From contig JAVHZZ010000001.1 of NCBI GenBank assembly GCA_036250195.1, positions 393,030,783-393,094,782 of the forward strand: DNA of 64,000 nucleotides, written 5' to 3'. The stretch is from Mixophyes australis. Lineage: Eukaryota; Chordata; Amphibia; Anura; Limnodynastidae. Below are positions 41,470 to 53,509 of the stretch, piece after piece (the first letter of the stretch is position 1; every line of letters begins with the position of its first letter). Below the pieces are notes generated by a model. The model had not been told where the DNA came from. It searched no databases and saw nothing but the letters and a program-made list of their open reading frames with translations. The translations under genes and the position numbers were made by a program.

Positions 41470-42010
41470 TTTTATGTGCCACGTGTGAAGACAATTTAGG
41501 AGCTGTTTACATTTGTTTACATCTGTGCCTGTTGGAAACAAAGACAATAGATATGCCTTAAACCTAGGATCAAAATTTAATATGCTACAAACCCTTGGGT
41601 CCTGGAGAAGTGAAAAAAGAATTTGATCTAAAATGCCAAGATACTTAGTAGAATCATTTGTTTTCATCCCCTCTTTCAGCTTTTCCAGATGCGATGCTTT
41701 TCTGTTTAATGAGTGGTACGACTTGACTCAGGCTGACAGTGTCTGAACTCACTCCACTATTTCAAAAGGGTTTATGTAGGTGGCATAAAACGGAAAGGAT
41801 TCCTCAGTGAGCTGGAATCAGGTAACATGTGCATCCTCTCATGGCTTGCTGTGTAGAACTTGGCTTGCTGCTGTTTCTCAAGTCGCTGAGGAATATAGAG
41901 GGTCGAATTTCACCTTATTACTACATCTTGCTTCAGTTGGTTCCATGAAAGATTATTTTTGTTTTGCAGCTGTAGTAATAAGTTGACTCTCCAGCACGAA
42001 CCTCTAATTT
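41470..42010 (-). pseudogene. Decayed hAT transposase, central region
   Basis: Minus-strand translation in broken frames aligns with residues about 630-790 of the intact transposase. NQLKQDVVIR-NSTLY parallels HQLKQEVVTRWNSTMY. SLSQVV-type and PFEIVE-type stretches follow, and then MKTNDSTKYLGILDQILFSLLQDPRVCSIL..DPRFKAYLLSLFPTGTDVNKCKQLL at 41,510-41,667. The similarity is clear but far lower than among the three local copies, so it is an older, related hAT lineage. BED finger and C-terminal dimerisation region are not seen. No ends or TSD were found. Confidence 0.75.
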
Positions 42011-42690
42011 TTTAGAAAATTCTGGAGTTTATCGTGTGTCTAGACTCTATAGCATGATGTTTATACTTGACCAGTTGTAAGGAGCAGACAAGTTTAACTG
42101 TGATATCAGGACTGAACTCTCCTGCTCTTATAATTTGTAACATGCTTGTACTTATTAAGTAGTATGAAAAGAGCTGGAGAGAAGGTAAAACATTCAATAG
42201 ATCAAGTGCAACCTTAAACAATAGGATCAATTCCACTAACAATTTTTTGAAGAGCGTTTTGACAATTTCTGTTGTCTACATTTGTTATGAAAGATCAGTA
42301 AGGCTGTAATGTAACCTATTACATTGTTTGGTGGAACAATTTTAGCTTCTTCTTGAAATACAGGAACACTGTATTTGAGGTAATAGTTCATTTCCCTTCT
42401 CCAAGGTGCATGATATAGAATATAACAGCATGCCTGACTTTTATCTTAATAATATTCATTAATAGTTTTACTAGTAGTCTTCTTGACCTGTGAATACCTG
42501 TTTTGCTTTCTGATTCATGCTGCATTAACTAAGCTATATTTATTATTAAAGCATAGAAACATTACAGACCTTTTGCAAAAGTTACTGCTTCATTTACAAT
42601 GTATTTTTATATGTGATACCAATGTTTGCTTTTAGTATTGGCCTCAGTTATGGGTCAGGATCTATGCTCCATCTTTTCTGCCATAGTGTC
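42011..42690. other. Unassigned AT-rich sequence
   Basis: Nothing recognised; may include further decayed hAT sequence that I could not align. Confidence 0.35.
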
Positions 42691-42699
42691 TATAAGTGC

Positions 42700-43790
42700 A
42701 TACCATCGTCAGTAGAGGGAGATGAGGATGACTAAATTCGAGATCAGACCTCAGAGATAGGTCTGTGACACTCCAGTGATACAGTCCTGCTCGTAAGAGC
42801 CTACTTTCTAAAGGGAGGGCAAACAGACAGCAGGCACAAAGGGAGTCAGAAGAGGGGATTGAGCACAGAAGGAGCAAGTAGAGGGGCCTGTAAGAGAGAG
42901 GTGGAAGTAACAAACATGGAGAGAGGGTTAGGTGGATGGATGGAAGGCTTTAAGGAAGGGGTGAGTTTTAAGTGCCTGTTTGAAGGAGGACAAATTAGAG
43001 GACAGTCGGATGGAGTGTGGAAGGTTGTTCCCATGGAGGAGGGCCACTCTGGAGAAATCTTGTATTTGGGAATGGTAAGAGGTGATTAATGTGGAGGAGA
43101 GGCGAAGGTCATTGGCCGAGCGCAGGGAGTGGGATGGAGTGTGAATGGAGAGGAGGTTGGAGATATAGGGAGCAGTTGAGTTGGAGAGGACCTTGTAAGT
43201 GATGGTGAGGAGTTTGGAAAGGAGGATGGAGAGATATGGAGCAGTTAAGTTGGAGAGGGCTGTTTAAGTGATGGTGAGAAGTTGAAAAAAATTCTGTAGG
43301 GTAAAGGGAACCAGTGTAAGACAATGTAAAGAGGGGAGGCAGAAGAAGAGCGGTGTGAGAGGAAGATAAGTCTAGCAGTTCCGTTAAGTAAAGAATGTAG
43401 GGAAGCAAAATGGGATCGGGGGAGGCAGGTGAAGAGAAGGTTACAGTAATCAAGATGGAAAATGATGAGTGCATGATAATGATATTGGTGGCATCTTAAA
43501 TTAGGAAAGGCTGGATGCAGGTGATGTTACGAAGTTGGAAATGACAGGATTGGGCAAGGGATTGAATATGAGGGCAAAAGAGAGGGAGGAGTCAAGGGTG
43601 ACACCCAGGCAGCGGAGTTGGAGACAGAGGAGATGGTGGTGTTGTTAACAGTGATGGAGAGATCAAGGTGGGATGCGAATCTAGAAAGAGGGAAGATGAT
43701 GAGTTCAGTTTTAGCAATGTTAATTTTGAGAAAGCATGAGGACATCCGAGAGGAGATGTCAGAGAGGCAGTCAGATACACAAGAGTGGAG
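42700..43790 (-). pseudogene. L2/Jockey-type LINE remnant, C-terminal RT
   Basis: Minus-strand frames read CLSDISSRMSSCFLKINIAKTELIIF at 43,670-43,780, the RT segment where other LINEs have W(M/L)xxNxLxLNxxKTE. Further on they read ALIIFHLDYCNLLFTCLPRSHFASLHSLLNGTARL and PLYIVLHWFPLPYRI, matching LDYCNSLLxGLP..LQxxQNxAARL..LHWLPVxxRI. The frame shifts several times. This is a different LINE family from the CR1 copies. The 3' limit near 42,700 is approximate. Confidence 0.8.
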
Positions 43791-43939
43791 GGCTCAGGGG
43801 TTAATGCTGACTAATTTCTTGATTCTAGTCATTCATTGGATAGCTGGTCAATGCTGCCCATTATTTTGTTTGATGTGCAGTGTTAAGCTGACCAGTACAG
43901 TTCTGCTCCCTTTACGTGAATATTTTGTTGCAAAAAATG

Positions 43940-44130
43940 TAAGAATACAAAATTATCTTGATAGGAAATCTGAGGAAAAAATATGTCACAGAAATGATAG
44001 TGGATTCGTGAAATAGCCTCCATCAGAGGTGGTAGGGGGTAATACCTTAGGGCAATTTGAACATGCTTGGATAGACATAAGGATATCCTTATAAAGAACT
44101 AAGGATAAAATTGGGTTTGAGGTTAAAAAT
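43940..44130 (+). pseudogene. CR1 LINE 3'-end fragment
   Basis: The plus strand matches the complement of 47,570-47,720: the AGCCTCCATCAGAGGTGGTAG stretch, GAACATGCTTGGATAGACAT and AAGGATATCCTTATAAAGAA. It represents the last codons of the CR1 ORF2 and the start of its 3' UTR, truncated at the 5' side and stopped at the repeat that begins about 44,136. Confidence 0.75.
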
Positions 44131-44135
44131 TATAG

Positions 44136-45170
44136 ATAGGACTAGCTGAAGTACCTGGCGTTGCCCGTGTATAAATCTTCAGGTTATTAAGTTAACAATG
44201 AGTTGGATATAACTGTCAACATTTTAAAGATAATTAGCAGCTTAGAAGCTCTTCCAATACATCCATTAGGTAGTTGCCCAGTGTCGTTTTTTATTTTTAT
44301 ATTAAATTTTATCCAAATCCATGCAGTAGAAGGTCCAGAAGAAGCTCCCCGGGTCAAAATTCTGTCCAGCGTACACCAACGGGAGGTCTGACCGGGACCT
44401 CAACCCCCTAGTAAGTCTTCTAGGATCCATTGTTACCAGTCTGTGAAGTTTTCATCCAAATCCATCTAGTGGAAAGCTCAGAACAGGCTCCCCGAGTTCT
44501 TTCCAGTGTACACCAATGGGAGTTTCGAATTGAACTCGAAACTCCTAAAACCTGGCCAGGATCCAACTGGACCACCTTGCATTGGTTTCATCCCAGTCGG
44601 AACAGGCATGTCCAAATGCATAACCGGACAGTCAAGCAAACCAAATCCATCTAGTGGAAGGCCCAGAACAGGCTCCCAAAGTTAAAGTTCTTTCTAGCAT
44701 ACACCAATGGGAGGTTTGACCTGGAGTCGAAACTTCTAAATCCTGGCCAGGATCCAACTGGACCACCGTGCATTGGTTTCATCCCAATCGAAACAGCATA
44801 TTCGGACAAACAGACAAATCCATCTAGTGGAAGGCCCAGAACAGGCTTCCCTGGTCAAAGTTCTGCCAAGCATACACCAACGGGATGTCCGACCGGACCT
44901 TAATCCCCTAATATGTCTTCTGGGATCCAATGTAAACTGTCTGTGAAGTTTTTGTCCAAATCCACCCAGTGGAAGGCTCAGAACAGGCTCCCCGGGTCAA
45001 AGTTCTGCTGAGCGTGCACCAACAGGAGGTCCGACTGGGACCCTAATCCCCTTAAAGCTGCCCAGGATCAAACTGGACCACCTTGCATTGGTTTCAACCA
45101 AATCGGTGCAGGGGTGTGGAAGATATTTGCCTACAAACAAACAAACGTCTTTTTTTTATGTATATAGATA
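44136..45170. mobile_element. Modular repeat with internal 145-185-bp units
   Basis: It begins ACTAGCTGAAGTACCTGGCG followed by TTGCCCG, and ends in ACAAACAAACG, a T run and ATATAGATATATATAG. Inside, TAGTGGAAGGCCCAGAACAG recurs at about 44,325, 44,467, 44,652, 44,825 and 44,969, each followed by the CACCAAxGGGAGGTxxGACC and ATCCAACTGGACCACC blocks. The ends suggest a dispersed mobile family, possibly Helitron- or RTE-like, but class is undetermined. No coding region is recognised. Confidence 0.6.
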
Positions 45171-45174
45171 TATA

Positions 45175-46900
45175 TAGAATTACATAATGAATGTGAACAT
45201 ATAAAGTGGAGCAGTTCAATTGCAGTATAGTCGATGTCATCACTGATTTAAATTAATTCTGGGAATCAAAAGTTTAAAAAACTCTTAATAGTCATCTAGA
45301 GCAAGAAATGTGAGTTACAATGAAAGACAGGACACTTTTATTCCAGCATTAAAATGAAAGGAGATTTACAAAACTCAGTGACTCCTGGGTCTATAAAGAT
45401 GAAACAAAATTATATTATAGGATTATATTATGTATATATTTTGCCATCATTAGGTAAACATATAATACAAACAACCTTACATGGAGAAAAGCTTTGCACA
45501 GTTGATACATTCCCAGGACCAAGTTATTGACAAGAGACTTTCAATCACAATCATAACAAATAGAAGTTACTGGACCTACAGAGCAGCTGGGAAAGCAAAG
45601 GATTATTCCATCATGCGGCTGATGAGTAATCGGCTGATTAATGGACTTTAATTACATACAGTACTTGGTGAAATAAAGAAGGCTTTTCCTGTTATGTCTA
45701 CAATTAATAAGAGGTAATAATGCAGCATTCTTGTTGGCATTTACTCAATGTCATTTAACACTATTAGTGTAGCTTTATTTGAAGATTCTGGGGTTAATGT
45801 AAACACTGTTTTGCACAATTTTTTTTTATTATTGCACATAAAATGGAGCGGTTGTGGCGTTTGATTTCATTAATACAGTGACAAATTACATACAATGTGT
45901 ATTTTTTTACCCTTTGGAGTTAAGAAGTATGGTAGACAGCAGCAGCCTCAGTGAAATACAATCTCTAAAGGAAGAAGATAAAGCGTGATATTTTCATTTC
46001 TTTACTGAACTTAAACTTTGGATATTGGAGAAAAAAAGAAAAGGGAGGGGGGGCGGAGCATAAGCACAGGATAATTGGTGCACTACAGTGTAATGGAATC
46101 TTTGCAATAGAAGTTATATCAATGTAGATAATGAAATCATCAAGCGTGATATTTTTATAAATATTTTTATTTTCATAAAATAAACCCAAAATCATGAGGG
46201 TCCATGTTTGCCCTATTCTCCAGGCAGCAGTGCATGGAGAATTTTAATTCCAAGTTGTTCTCTTGTTAGTGTCTTGGAAAGGTAATTGGAAAATTGATTA
46301 ATTGGAAGACCCAGAGCAAGACCTTATGATTTTGCTAGATGGGGAGCCTTCTTTAAAACAACATTATATCTGTAATTATGTAAAGCAAAGACTGATTCAC
46401 TGAAGATATGATGTGTTGGAGCAGCAACGGACAACAGGTGGTATGCGTTCCTTTTGTGGCCCACCAATTTTTCCCTTACGGCCCTCCAGCCGGCTGCTCC
46501 CGGTCTTATTAGAACAGGGACAGCTGACTTCCGCATCACATGACCTCCTCTGCACAGTGCAGAGAGGTCACATGGCATACCTGGCGGAGGAGGGAAGGCA
46601 TTATGCTCTCCCTTCTTCTTCTGTGTAGCTCCTGCTGCCCTCCAGCTACTTCATGTTCCCTTCATTGTGTTAGAAGTTACTGAGAATAATTTTGTAAACC
46701 AGTGAACTTTAAATGTAAATGTTTAAGTTTTAAAATTATTCTATTTGGACACGTAATGTGCTATCGTGTAGCAAACATCTATCCATTTTAAAGCATTGCT
46801 ACTATTTAATATTTACTGGTAAAATATTAAAAAGTACTGAACACTAAGTAATTGATAACCCAGACCCGATTAAATAAACACAAAGAAATTACCGAGTAGA
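45175..46900. other. Unassigned sequence
   Basis: Mostly AT-rich with no recognised gene. A hairpin with roughly 15-bp arms (TGACCTCxTCTGCAC and complement) lies at about 46,540-46,572 inside a GC-richer island (46,400-46,640) that may be a small transposon whose ends I cannot define. Confidence 0.4.
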
Positions 46901-46924
46901 AAATAACACAGCAGATTTAATAAA

Positions 46925-47040
46925 ACCTACCAACAGAATAATGTAAGCTCCAATGGGGTTGGGACTGATGTGACTGAGTTCTCTGTACAGCGTTGCGGAA
47001 TTAGTGGCGCTATATAAATAACTGATGATGATGATAATGT
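46925..47040 (+). mobile_element. 5'-truncated SINE fragment with (GAT)n tail
   Basis: Plus-strand copy of the tail of the SINE at 29,925: GTGACTGAGTTCTCTGTACA, then GGCGCTATATAAATAA and GATGATGATGATAATG. ATAATGTAAG occurs at both edges and may be the TSD, although it also resembles the family's own sequence. Confidence 0.75.
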
Positions 47041-47511
47041 AAGTTCCCAGATAATACAGTAAATTATTATTATATAATATAATGTTTCTGTGGGGTTCCA
47101 GAACCATAAGTAACACTTATCGCTCTGAATACCAATTCTCCTCTGCCACTGCACTAATAATATTAAATTGCAGCCATAATTAACTTTGTATTGTCGCAAA
47201 CAGCATTAAAAAGGAACACTCTACACCACAATAAGCTTTATGTTAATCAATAGGTTTCAGATTTGGAGGGGCTGAAAACCCAACAAAACCTCTGTAACTA
47301 TACCATGCCAAGTCCTGTTTTACTATTCACATCTTCAATTAAAAATACCCACATTTCCCAAGTGTCTACAGTATACATAAAGGCTGCTTTAATGTATCTA
47401 CATATCAACAAAATGATTAAGCTGTGAAAGCTAATCTGTCTTTCTAGCCCTGTTAAATACCCTTCTGATAAGATTTGCAATTCTCCATGGTATCTAATAC
47501 CATCCAGTACA
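47041..47511. other. Unassigned sequence
   Basis: No gene or repeat end recognised between the SINE fragment and the CR1 tail. Confidence 0.4.
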
Positions 47512-47913
47512 TAGAAATATTGAAACATAGAATTTGACAGCGAATAATAACCACTTGGCCCTTCTAGTCTGCCAAATTTTTATCCTATGATAACCTCAAA
47601 CCTTATTTGAGCCCTTATTCTTTATAAGGATATTCTTATGCCTATCCCAAGCATGTTTAAACTGCTCTACTGTATTAGCCTCTACCACCTCTGATGGGAG
47701 GCTATTCCACTTATCCGCTACCCTTTCTGTAAAGTAGTTTTTCCACAAATTTCCTCTGCACCCACTTCCCTCCAGTTTCAGTGCATGTCCTCGTGTTCTA
47801 GTACTTCTCTTTCTTTGAAGTATGTTTCCCTCATGTACCTTGTTCAAACCCTTGATATATTTGAAAGTTTCTATCATGTTCCCCCTTTCCCTTCTCTGCT
47901 CCAAACTATACAT

Positions 47914-48061
47914 CAGGCCTGTCCAACCTGCGGCCCTCCAGGTGTTGTGAAACTACAAGTCCCAGCATGCCCTTCCAGCTATCAACTGGTTGTCTACCGG
48001 CAAAGCATGCTGGGTCTTGTAGTTTAACAACATCTGGAGGGCTGCAGGTTGGACAGGCCTG
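47914..48061. mobile_element. hAT MITE with 28-bp inverted ends nested in CR1
   Basis: A 148-bp element with ends CAGGCCTGTCCAACCTGC and complement (about 28 bp, two mismatches) and a perfect 8-bp TSD, CTATACAT, at 47,906-47,913 and 48,062-48,069. The TSD fits nTnnnnAn. CR1 sequence is continuous across it. An inner inverted repeat AAACTACAAGxCCCAGCATGC spans the centre. Confidence 0.9.
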
Positions 48062-48656
48062 CTATACATATTAAGTTCTTTTAGTCTTTCCGGGTAAGTT
48101 TTGTGCTGTAGGTCATGCACCATTTTAGTTGCCCTTCTTTGTACAGTTTCTAATGTATTTATATCCTTCTGGAGATATGGCCTCCAGAACTGAACACAAT
48201 ATTCTAGATGAGGCTGTACCAATGACCTATACAGTGGCATTATTACTTCTTTCTTTCTGCTACTGATTCCTCTCCCTATGCAACCAACCATCTGACTTCC
48301 CTTCCTCATTGCTTTGTTGCATTGCTTATCTGCCTTTAATCACCTGAAATAGTGACTCCTAGATCCCTTTCCTCCTCAGTAGTATCCATTATAGTGCCAT
48401 TAATATTATATTTAGCCTTTGGGTTTTTGAGACCCAAGTGCATAATTTTGCATTTTTAGGCATTAAACTGTTGTTGCCACTCTCTTGACCATTCCTCTAG
48501 TCTACCTAGATCACCAATCATTTGTTTTAACCCTCCTGGTGTGTCTACCCTGTTGCATATCTTTGTGTCTGCAAAAAGGCATACTTTCCCTTCAATACCA
48601 TTTGCAATGTCTCCAATAAAGATATTAAAAAGCACTGGTCCAAGTACAGATCCTTA

Positions 48657-48835
48657 GGGGGTATTCAATTGTTAGCGAGATGGGTGAAAATCCTGCGCTC
48701 TAAAAAATATTACCGTTAATAGGGTAATTTCAGGCTGGATTTCAGCTCGCAGCTCAGGGAGTAATTACCGTATTAACAGTAATATTTTTCGAGCGTGGGA
48801 TTTTCATCCGTCTCGCTAACAATTGAATACCCCCC
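48657..48835. mobile_element. Fold-back MITE, GGGGGTATTCAATTG family, nested in CR1
   Basis: A 179-bp palindromic copy of the 16,858 family, flanked by TA on both sides (48,655-48,656 and 48,836-48,837). It splits the CR1 sequence between GTACAGATCC and GGGTACTCCACTGG, which are adjacent in the other CR1 copy near 1277. The insertion is therefore certain even though a TA duplication alone would be weak. Confidence 0.85.
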
Positions 48836-50309
48836 TAAGGGTACTCCACTGGTAACATTTCCCTGTGAATGTACTCCATTTACTATAACTCTCTGTTTTC
48901 TATCCTGTGATTAACATTTTATCGATTCCACCATCTTTGAATCCAATCCCAAGTTTTCAAATTTATTTAACAGTCTGCAATGAGGGACAGTGTCAAAAGT
49001 CTTACTAAAATCTAGATAAGCTATATCTACAGCCCCTCCTTGATCTATTACTTTAGTCACCCAGTCAAAAAAGTCAATAAGATTTGTTTGACATGATCTC
49101 CCCCCAGTAAACCCATGCTGTTTGGGATCCTATAAGTTACTGGATTTGAGATATTCTACAACTCTTTATTTTCTATCAATTTTCCTACTACTGATGTAAG
49201 GCTCACTGGTCTGTATTTGCTCGCCTCTTCCTTGCTTCCACATCTGTGTAGTGGGACTACATTTGCTCTTTTCCAGTCCTCTGGAATTACTCCTGTAGTT
49301 AGTGACTGATTGAATAATTCTGTTAATGGTGTTACCAACACCCCTTTAAGCTCTCTTAGTATCCTTGGATGTATCCCATCTAGCCCCATTGATTTATCCA
49401 CTTTCAGTTTTGAGATGTCAGTTAGGACCTTCTCCTCTGTGAATACACTTGTTTCTACCTAATTTTTATGAGTATACTTGCAACTTAACTGTGATCCCTT
49501 CCCCGCTCTTTCTGTAGTGAACACTGAGCAAAAACAATTATTAAGATGATCTGCTATTACCTTGTTTCCCTTAACAAGACTCTCACTGTTTTTCTTTTTT
49601 CACTTATATACCGAAAAAAAGTATTTCCCCCTTTACCCACTGACTGGGCCATATTCTCTTCAGCTTGTGCCTTTGCACATCTGATTACCTTCTTAACCTC
49701 CTTCTGTCTAGCAAGATACACCTCTTTGTCTTCATTATTATGAGTCTGCTTATATTTCCTAAAGGTCATCTTTTTTTCTTTCACAATACTTGCTACTTTT
49801 TTTGCAAACCACACTGGCTTCCCTTTCTTTGTACTTATCTTAACCCTTTTGATACAAAGGTCTGTTGCTTTAAGTATTGCACTTTTAAATGTTTCCCACC
49901 TCTCCTGCCCTCCTTTCAAGTTCTTCCACTCTGCCAAAGAGTCACTTACACATTTTCCCATCTCTACAAAGTCAGCCTTCCTAAAATCTAACATCTTTGT
50001 TTTTGTGTGGTATGAGTTGGTCTCTGTCTTTATACTAAACCATACTGTTTGATGCTCGCTGGATCCTAGGTTCTCACCCGCATTTACATCAGATATTCTG
50101 TCACCATTCGTAAGAATTAAGTCTAATATTGCATCTTTGCGAGTGGCCTCCCTCACCATTTGCTTGAGGGATGCTGCTTGCAATAAATTCAGAATGTCCT
50201 TCTCCTATGATTATTACCTCTCCTTTTAAAGCCATCTTATTGATGTCCTGCAGTAAGTTCCTGTCCAGTTCTTCTTCCTGACCTGGTGGTCTATAGATCA
50301 CCCCACTAC

Positions 50310-50520
50310 GAAGAAGTGCTCTGTTCCTGACTGCAGTATCTCCTACCAGCATTACCAAGTGCTCTGTTCCTGACTGCAGTATTTCCTACCAGCATTACCA
50401 AGTGCTCTGTTCCTGACAGCAGTAATTTCTACCAGCATTACCAGGTGCTCTGTTCCTGACTGCAGTATCTCTTACCTTCAATAACAAGTGCTCTGTTCCT
50501 GACTGCTGTATCTCCTACCA
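50310..50520. repeat. 43-bp tandem repeat derived from the LINE endonuclease
   Basis: About four to five units of 43 bp (AGTGCTCTGTTCCTGACTGC..CCAGCATTACCA). The first unit is the 5'-most readable part of the CR1 endonuclease (GDTAVRNRALL on the minus strand), so LINE sequence was amplified locally. Because 43 is not a multiple of three, the array destroys the frame. Confidence 0.85.
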
Positions 50521-51265
50521 AGTGCCTCCTCCTGCATCCATCTCATGCACTTCACTGTGGGTTCAGTCTCCCATTGATTGCTTCACCGGGTGCCAGTTCT
50601 GAGCCTCCTGTGTTTCATTCCAGCTGTACGTTCCCTGTAGCGGGTTCCAGATCTGTGCACTCGTGTTAAGGTCTCAGTCCTGGGTGTCCCATGAACGGTT
50701 CCAGCCCTGAGTTTGCTGCTGCAGATACCAGTCATGAGCTCTATGGTTCAGAGTACAGTTCTGGGGTTTTTGTCTCAGGTCACCAGTACCCACAGAACCC
50801 ATGTTACTCTTCCGCAGTAGAGCAGGAGATTCCTAAAGGCTTCCAGCTTCAATTTCTACTGTGCCAGCTAAGCCCAAGGGTCCTGATCCAATCTCAAAAA
50901 TCTAGTGTTCGTAACATATACTATATAACTTGTTATGCTCAACATGGAACTAATGGCTAGACAATTGGTTAATACAAAAAGAAAATGAAAAACAAATGAT
51001 TATTTAGCTCTAAACGTTCAGCCTATTTTATGGTACAGCAAAACTTCATTGACCAGATTATAACAGCTCCAAATCACAATCATTATATAGCTCCAATGTC
51101 TTACATTATAAGGCCAGCATAATAGTTAGACTAATATTTAGACATATTATACAGCCTTAAATGACCATTATACCGCCCCAGACTGGCACATAAATATAAT
51201 ATACACATTACCAAACATATATTGTATAAAGTCACACCTGTTTTTTACAGCTACAGATGGATAAA
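50521..51265. other. Unassigned sequence
   Basis: The 89-codon plus frame at 50,691-50,960 has no recognised domain. The part before 50,960 is richer in GC than what follows and may be the distal part of an unknown repeat. Confidence 0.35.
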
Positions 51266-51273
51266 GTTTATAT

Positions 51274-51699
51274 TAGAGATGCTCAAGTTTTTGGAGTTAG
51301 TTCGAAATTTGTTAATTGAACTTATATTTGGTTAAGCCAATCTCGAAAATATAGAAATGTGTCTTTGGTTTGACCACCGTATTATGTATTTTATAACTGC
51401 TAAGATTTTGAAGTTTTAGTTTGTAGCTGACAGTTAAAAGACATTCAAATAAATTATAAAATGTTTGGGTTCCACCACATTCGTGCACGTTCATACATAG
51501 TTGAGCTTGTTTAAGCATAAATTGCTACATTTTATAGTGTTCTTATTTATTTATTTTTTAAATATAGAACATCAAACTTTCTGTATTTGAGTTTGAAGTT
51601 TGAATTTGTCAATTCCAAACAAAAATACTGTCCAAGGTTCAAACATGGTTAAACCCATCTATATTATAAATTCTTTTGAAACAATTTTGAGCATCTCTG
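51274..51699. mobile_element. Putative hAT-like element, TAGAGATGCTCAA..TTGAGCATCTCTG
   Basis: Inverted ends AGAGATGCTCAA and TTGAGCATCTCT lie 426 bp apart. Flanks GTTTATAT and TCTTGTAT agree at five of eight positions, so the TSD is decayed or absent. The interior is AT-rich with TTTGAA/TTCAAA motifs. The TAGAGATG start recalls the local hAT-Ac family. Confidence 0.55.
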
Positions 51700-51707
51700 T
51701 CTTGTAT

Positions 51708-53500
51708 TTGACAAACTGGGGGTCTATGACTCGGCACATAGACTGAACTTTGGCGTCTTCACTACTCTTGATAAGCACAGGAGCAGTTAGCAATAAAGTC
51801 TGAGCACAGTTTGTGGCACAATGGGAGTGTATTCCATGGTTTTGGAGGGATGGAGTCTGATTGTGCCACCTGTCTAAACAAATATTTCCCCCCTCTCCCT
51901 TACTGCTCTATGCTATTCTGCTGCTAGTCCCAATATGTCTGCAATAGTATATCCCCAGTCCTCTACTTGTTCCTCAGTGTGTAGGTGCTGCTAGGGCAGC
52001 CATGTGGCATTATTGCGTCACAGTGACCATCACTAATTGGGTGGAGTGGTGACGGTGTGTACATAATTTTTTTCTACTTAGCCGTCCCCCACACATCTAA
52101 TAGGAAAAAATGAACATTGCATCATTGACAGCTCATTGGGGCAGAATAATTTGAAAGACAAGTGCACAAATAGTTGGTAAATAAATAAAATGAAGTAGCA
52201 TGAGTTAGTTTATTTTGCTAAGGAACACAGCCATTAGGTTCTGGACAAATGCTGAAGATTTGTACAACATCCACTCCTATAGAATGATGACTGACTATAG
52301 CTAGTTTACATATCTTAGCATCTAATCTGCTTTAGGCAACACTTTTCTTGTGTTTTCCGTTACATACTTGTAAACTCATATAATGAAAGGGAAGGGGTCT
52401 TTGAAAATAGATTCTAGAGTGTAATCCATGTGTCTTTTCTTAGTTATATATGAATTATACTTTACTGTAGCTGCTTAAAAGTAAAACTATTTGGTATTTC
52501 TTCACCCGGACCAGTGTATTAAAGTCATTTGGCTGCAGTCACTACATTGAGCTCCATATAAACATATTAAGTTAGTCTGAGTACTGTCTGATGGCAGAAG
52601 TGAGCAATAAAATGGAAAGATTACATTTATCTTTGTCACAATACAATTACTCTAATGAAAAAAATCAAGCCTACTGTGCATCCTGCCAAACAAACCACTA
52701 ACATTATTTATTCATGATAAAATATAGTTTAATACAGTTACAGTAATTTTTTTAATTTTAGAAAAATGTAATAAAACAAAATAATAATGAAGCATCACAA
52801 TACACTATTATTATGTATTAAATATAATTTGCTCTAATAGCAGTTCACTAAAGATAATGTACACGGTAGGAAAACAAAGCTGGCACTTTCTGAGAGCACC
52901 ACCAGCTGAAATATTTTGTAATTACTCACTTTATTGAATAAATACTGTCTGGCAAGTTCTGTAATTCCTCAGTGTATGGTTTGTTTGAGGTTTTGAATCG
53001 ATTCACAAAACAAGGAAGCTTGCCTGCATTTTGGACAAATTACTTTTTTCACTAGAATCCTGACGTGCACCGGTGGTACAGCGTAAACATATAATTTTAT
53101 ATTTAAAATTAGACAAATAATGCAACATACACCTCTCTGAGTTTATTTAGTAACAAAGTGGAAATGTGCAGTAACTAATAGCAATCAATTAGCAATTATC
53201 TTTAATTAGACACATTAGACAATATCGATAATTTCCCAAAGTAAAAATGTACAAACTCGCAGTGCAAATGTTCTTTTGTGATGTCACACACCTGCTTTTG
53301 TACAATTTCATCTAGTTTTATGGGCAGATGGATGGACAGGTGGTCCAAGAAAGCGGCATCTGTGGGGGTGGAAAATATTGCACTGTATGGGAGGAAGTGA
53401 GCGGAGTATGGATTACGATCCTGCGAGTGCACTACCTACTTCATTTTGCACAATATGATTATTTTAATGAGATAAAGGGGTGAAGAGAGCACAATTGGGA
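51708..53500. other. Unassigned AT-rich sequence
   Basis: About 1.8 kb with no recognised gene, RNA or repeat end. Possible single-copy intergenic DNA. Confidence 0.4.
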
Positions 53501-53509
53501 TATATATAT

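Larger units (their letters stand above)
47512..50358 (-). pseudogene. CR1-type LINE, better preserved copy
   Basis: From the tail inward on the minus strand, the 3' end has an ATTCTATG-type motif (47,530-47,540), as in CR1 elements. ORF2 then reads C-terminal NYFTERVADKWNSLPSEVVEAN (47,596-47,913) and MPLYRSLVQPHLEYCVQFWRPYLQKD (47,953-48,309). Motif C is reduced to FADTK near 48,570, and motif A is AYLDFSKTFDTVPH near 49,010. RT motifs 1-2, GLDGIHPRILREL..PEDWKRANVVPLH, lie at 49,156-49,401. The endonuclease end is TRKDAILDLILTN..LGSSEHQTVWFSI at 49,557-50,183, and VIYRPPGQEEELDRNLL near 50,270. It is dead (lost aspartate, stops, frameshifts) and truncated at the 5' side in a 43-bp repeat. 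Two MITEs are nested at 47,914 and 48,657. Confidence 0.9.

Noticed and set aside
50691..50960. 89-codon plus-strand frame as a possible host exon
   Set aside because: No recognised domain, no splice context and next to repeat sequence.
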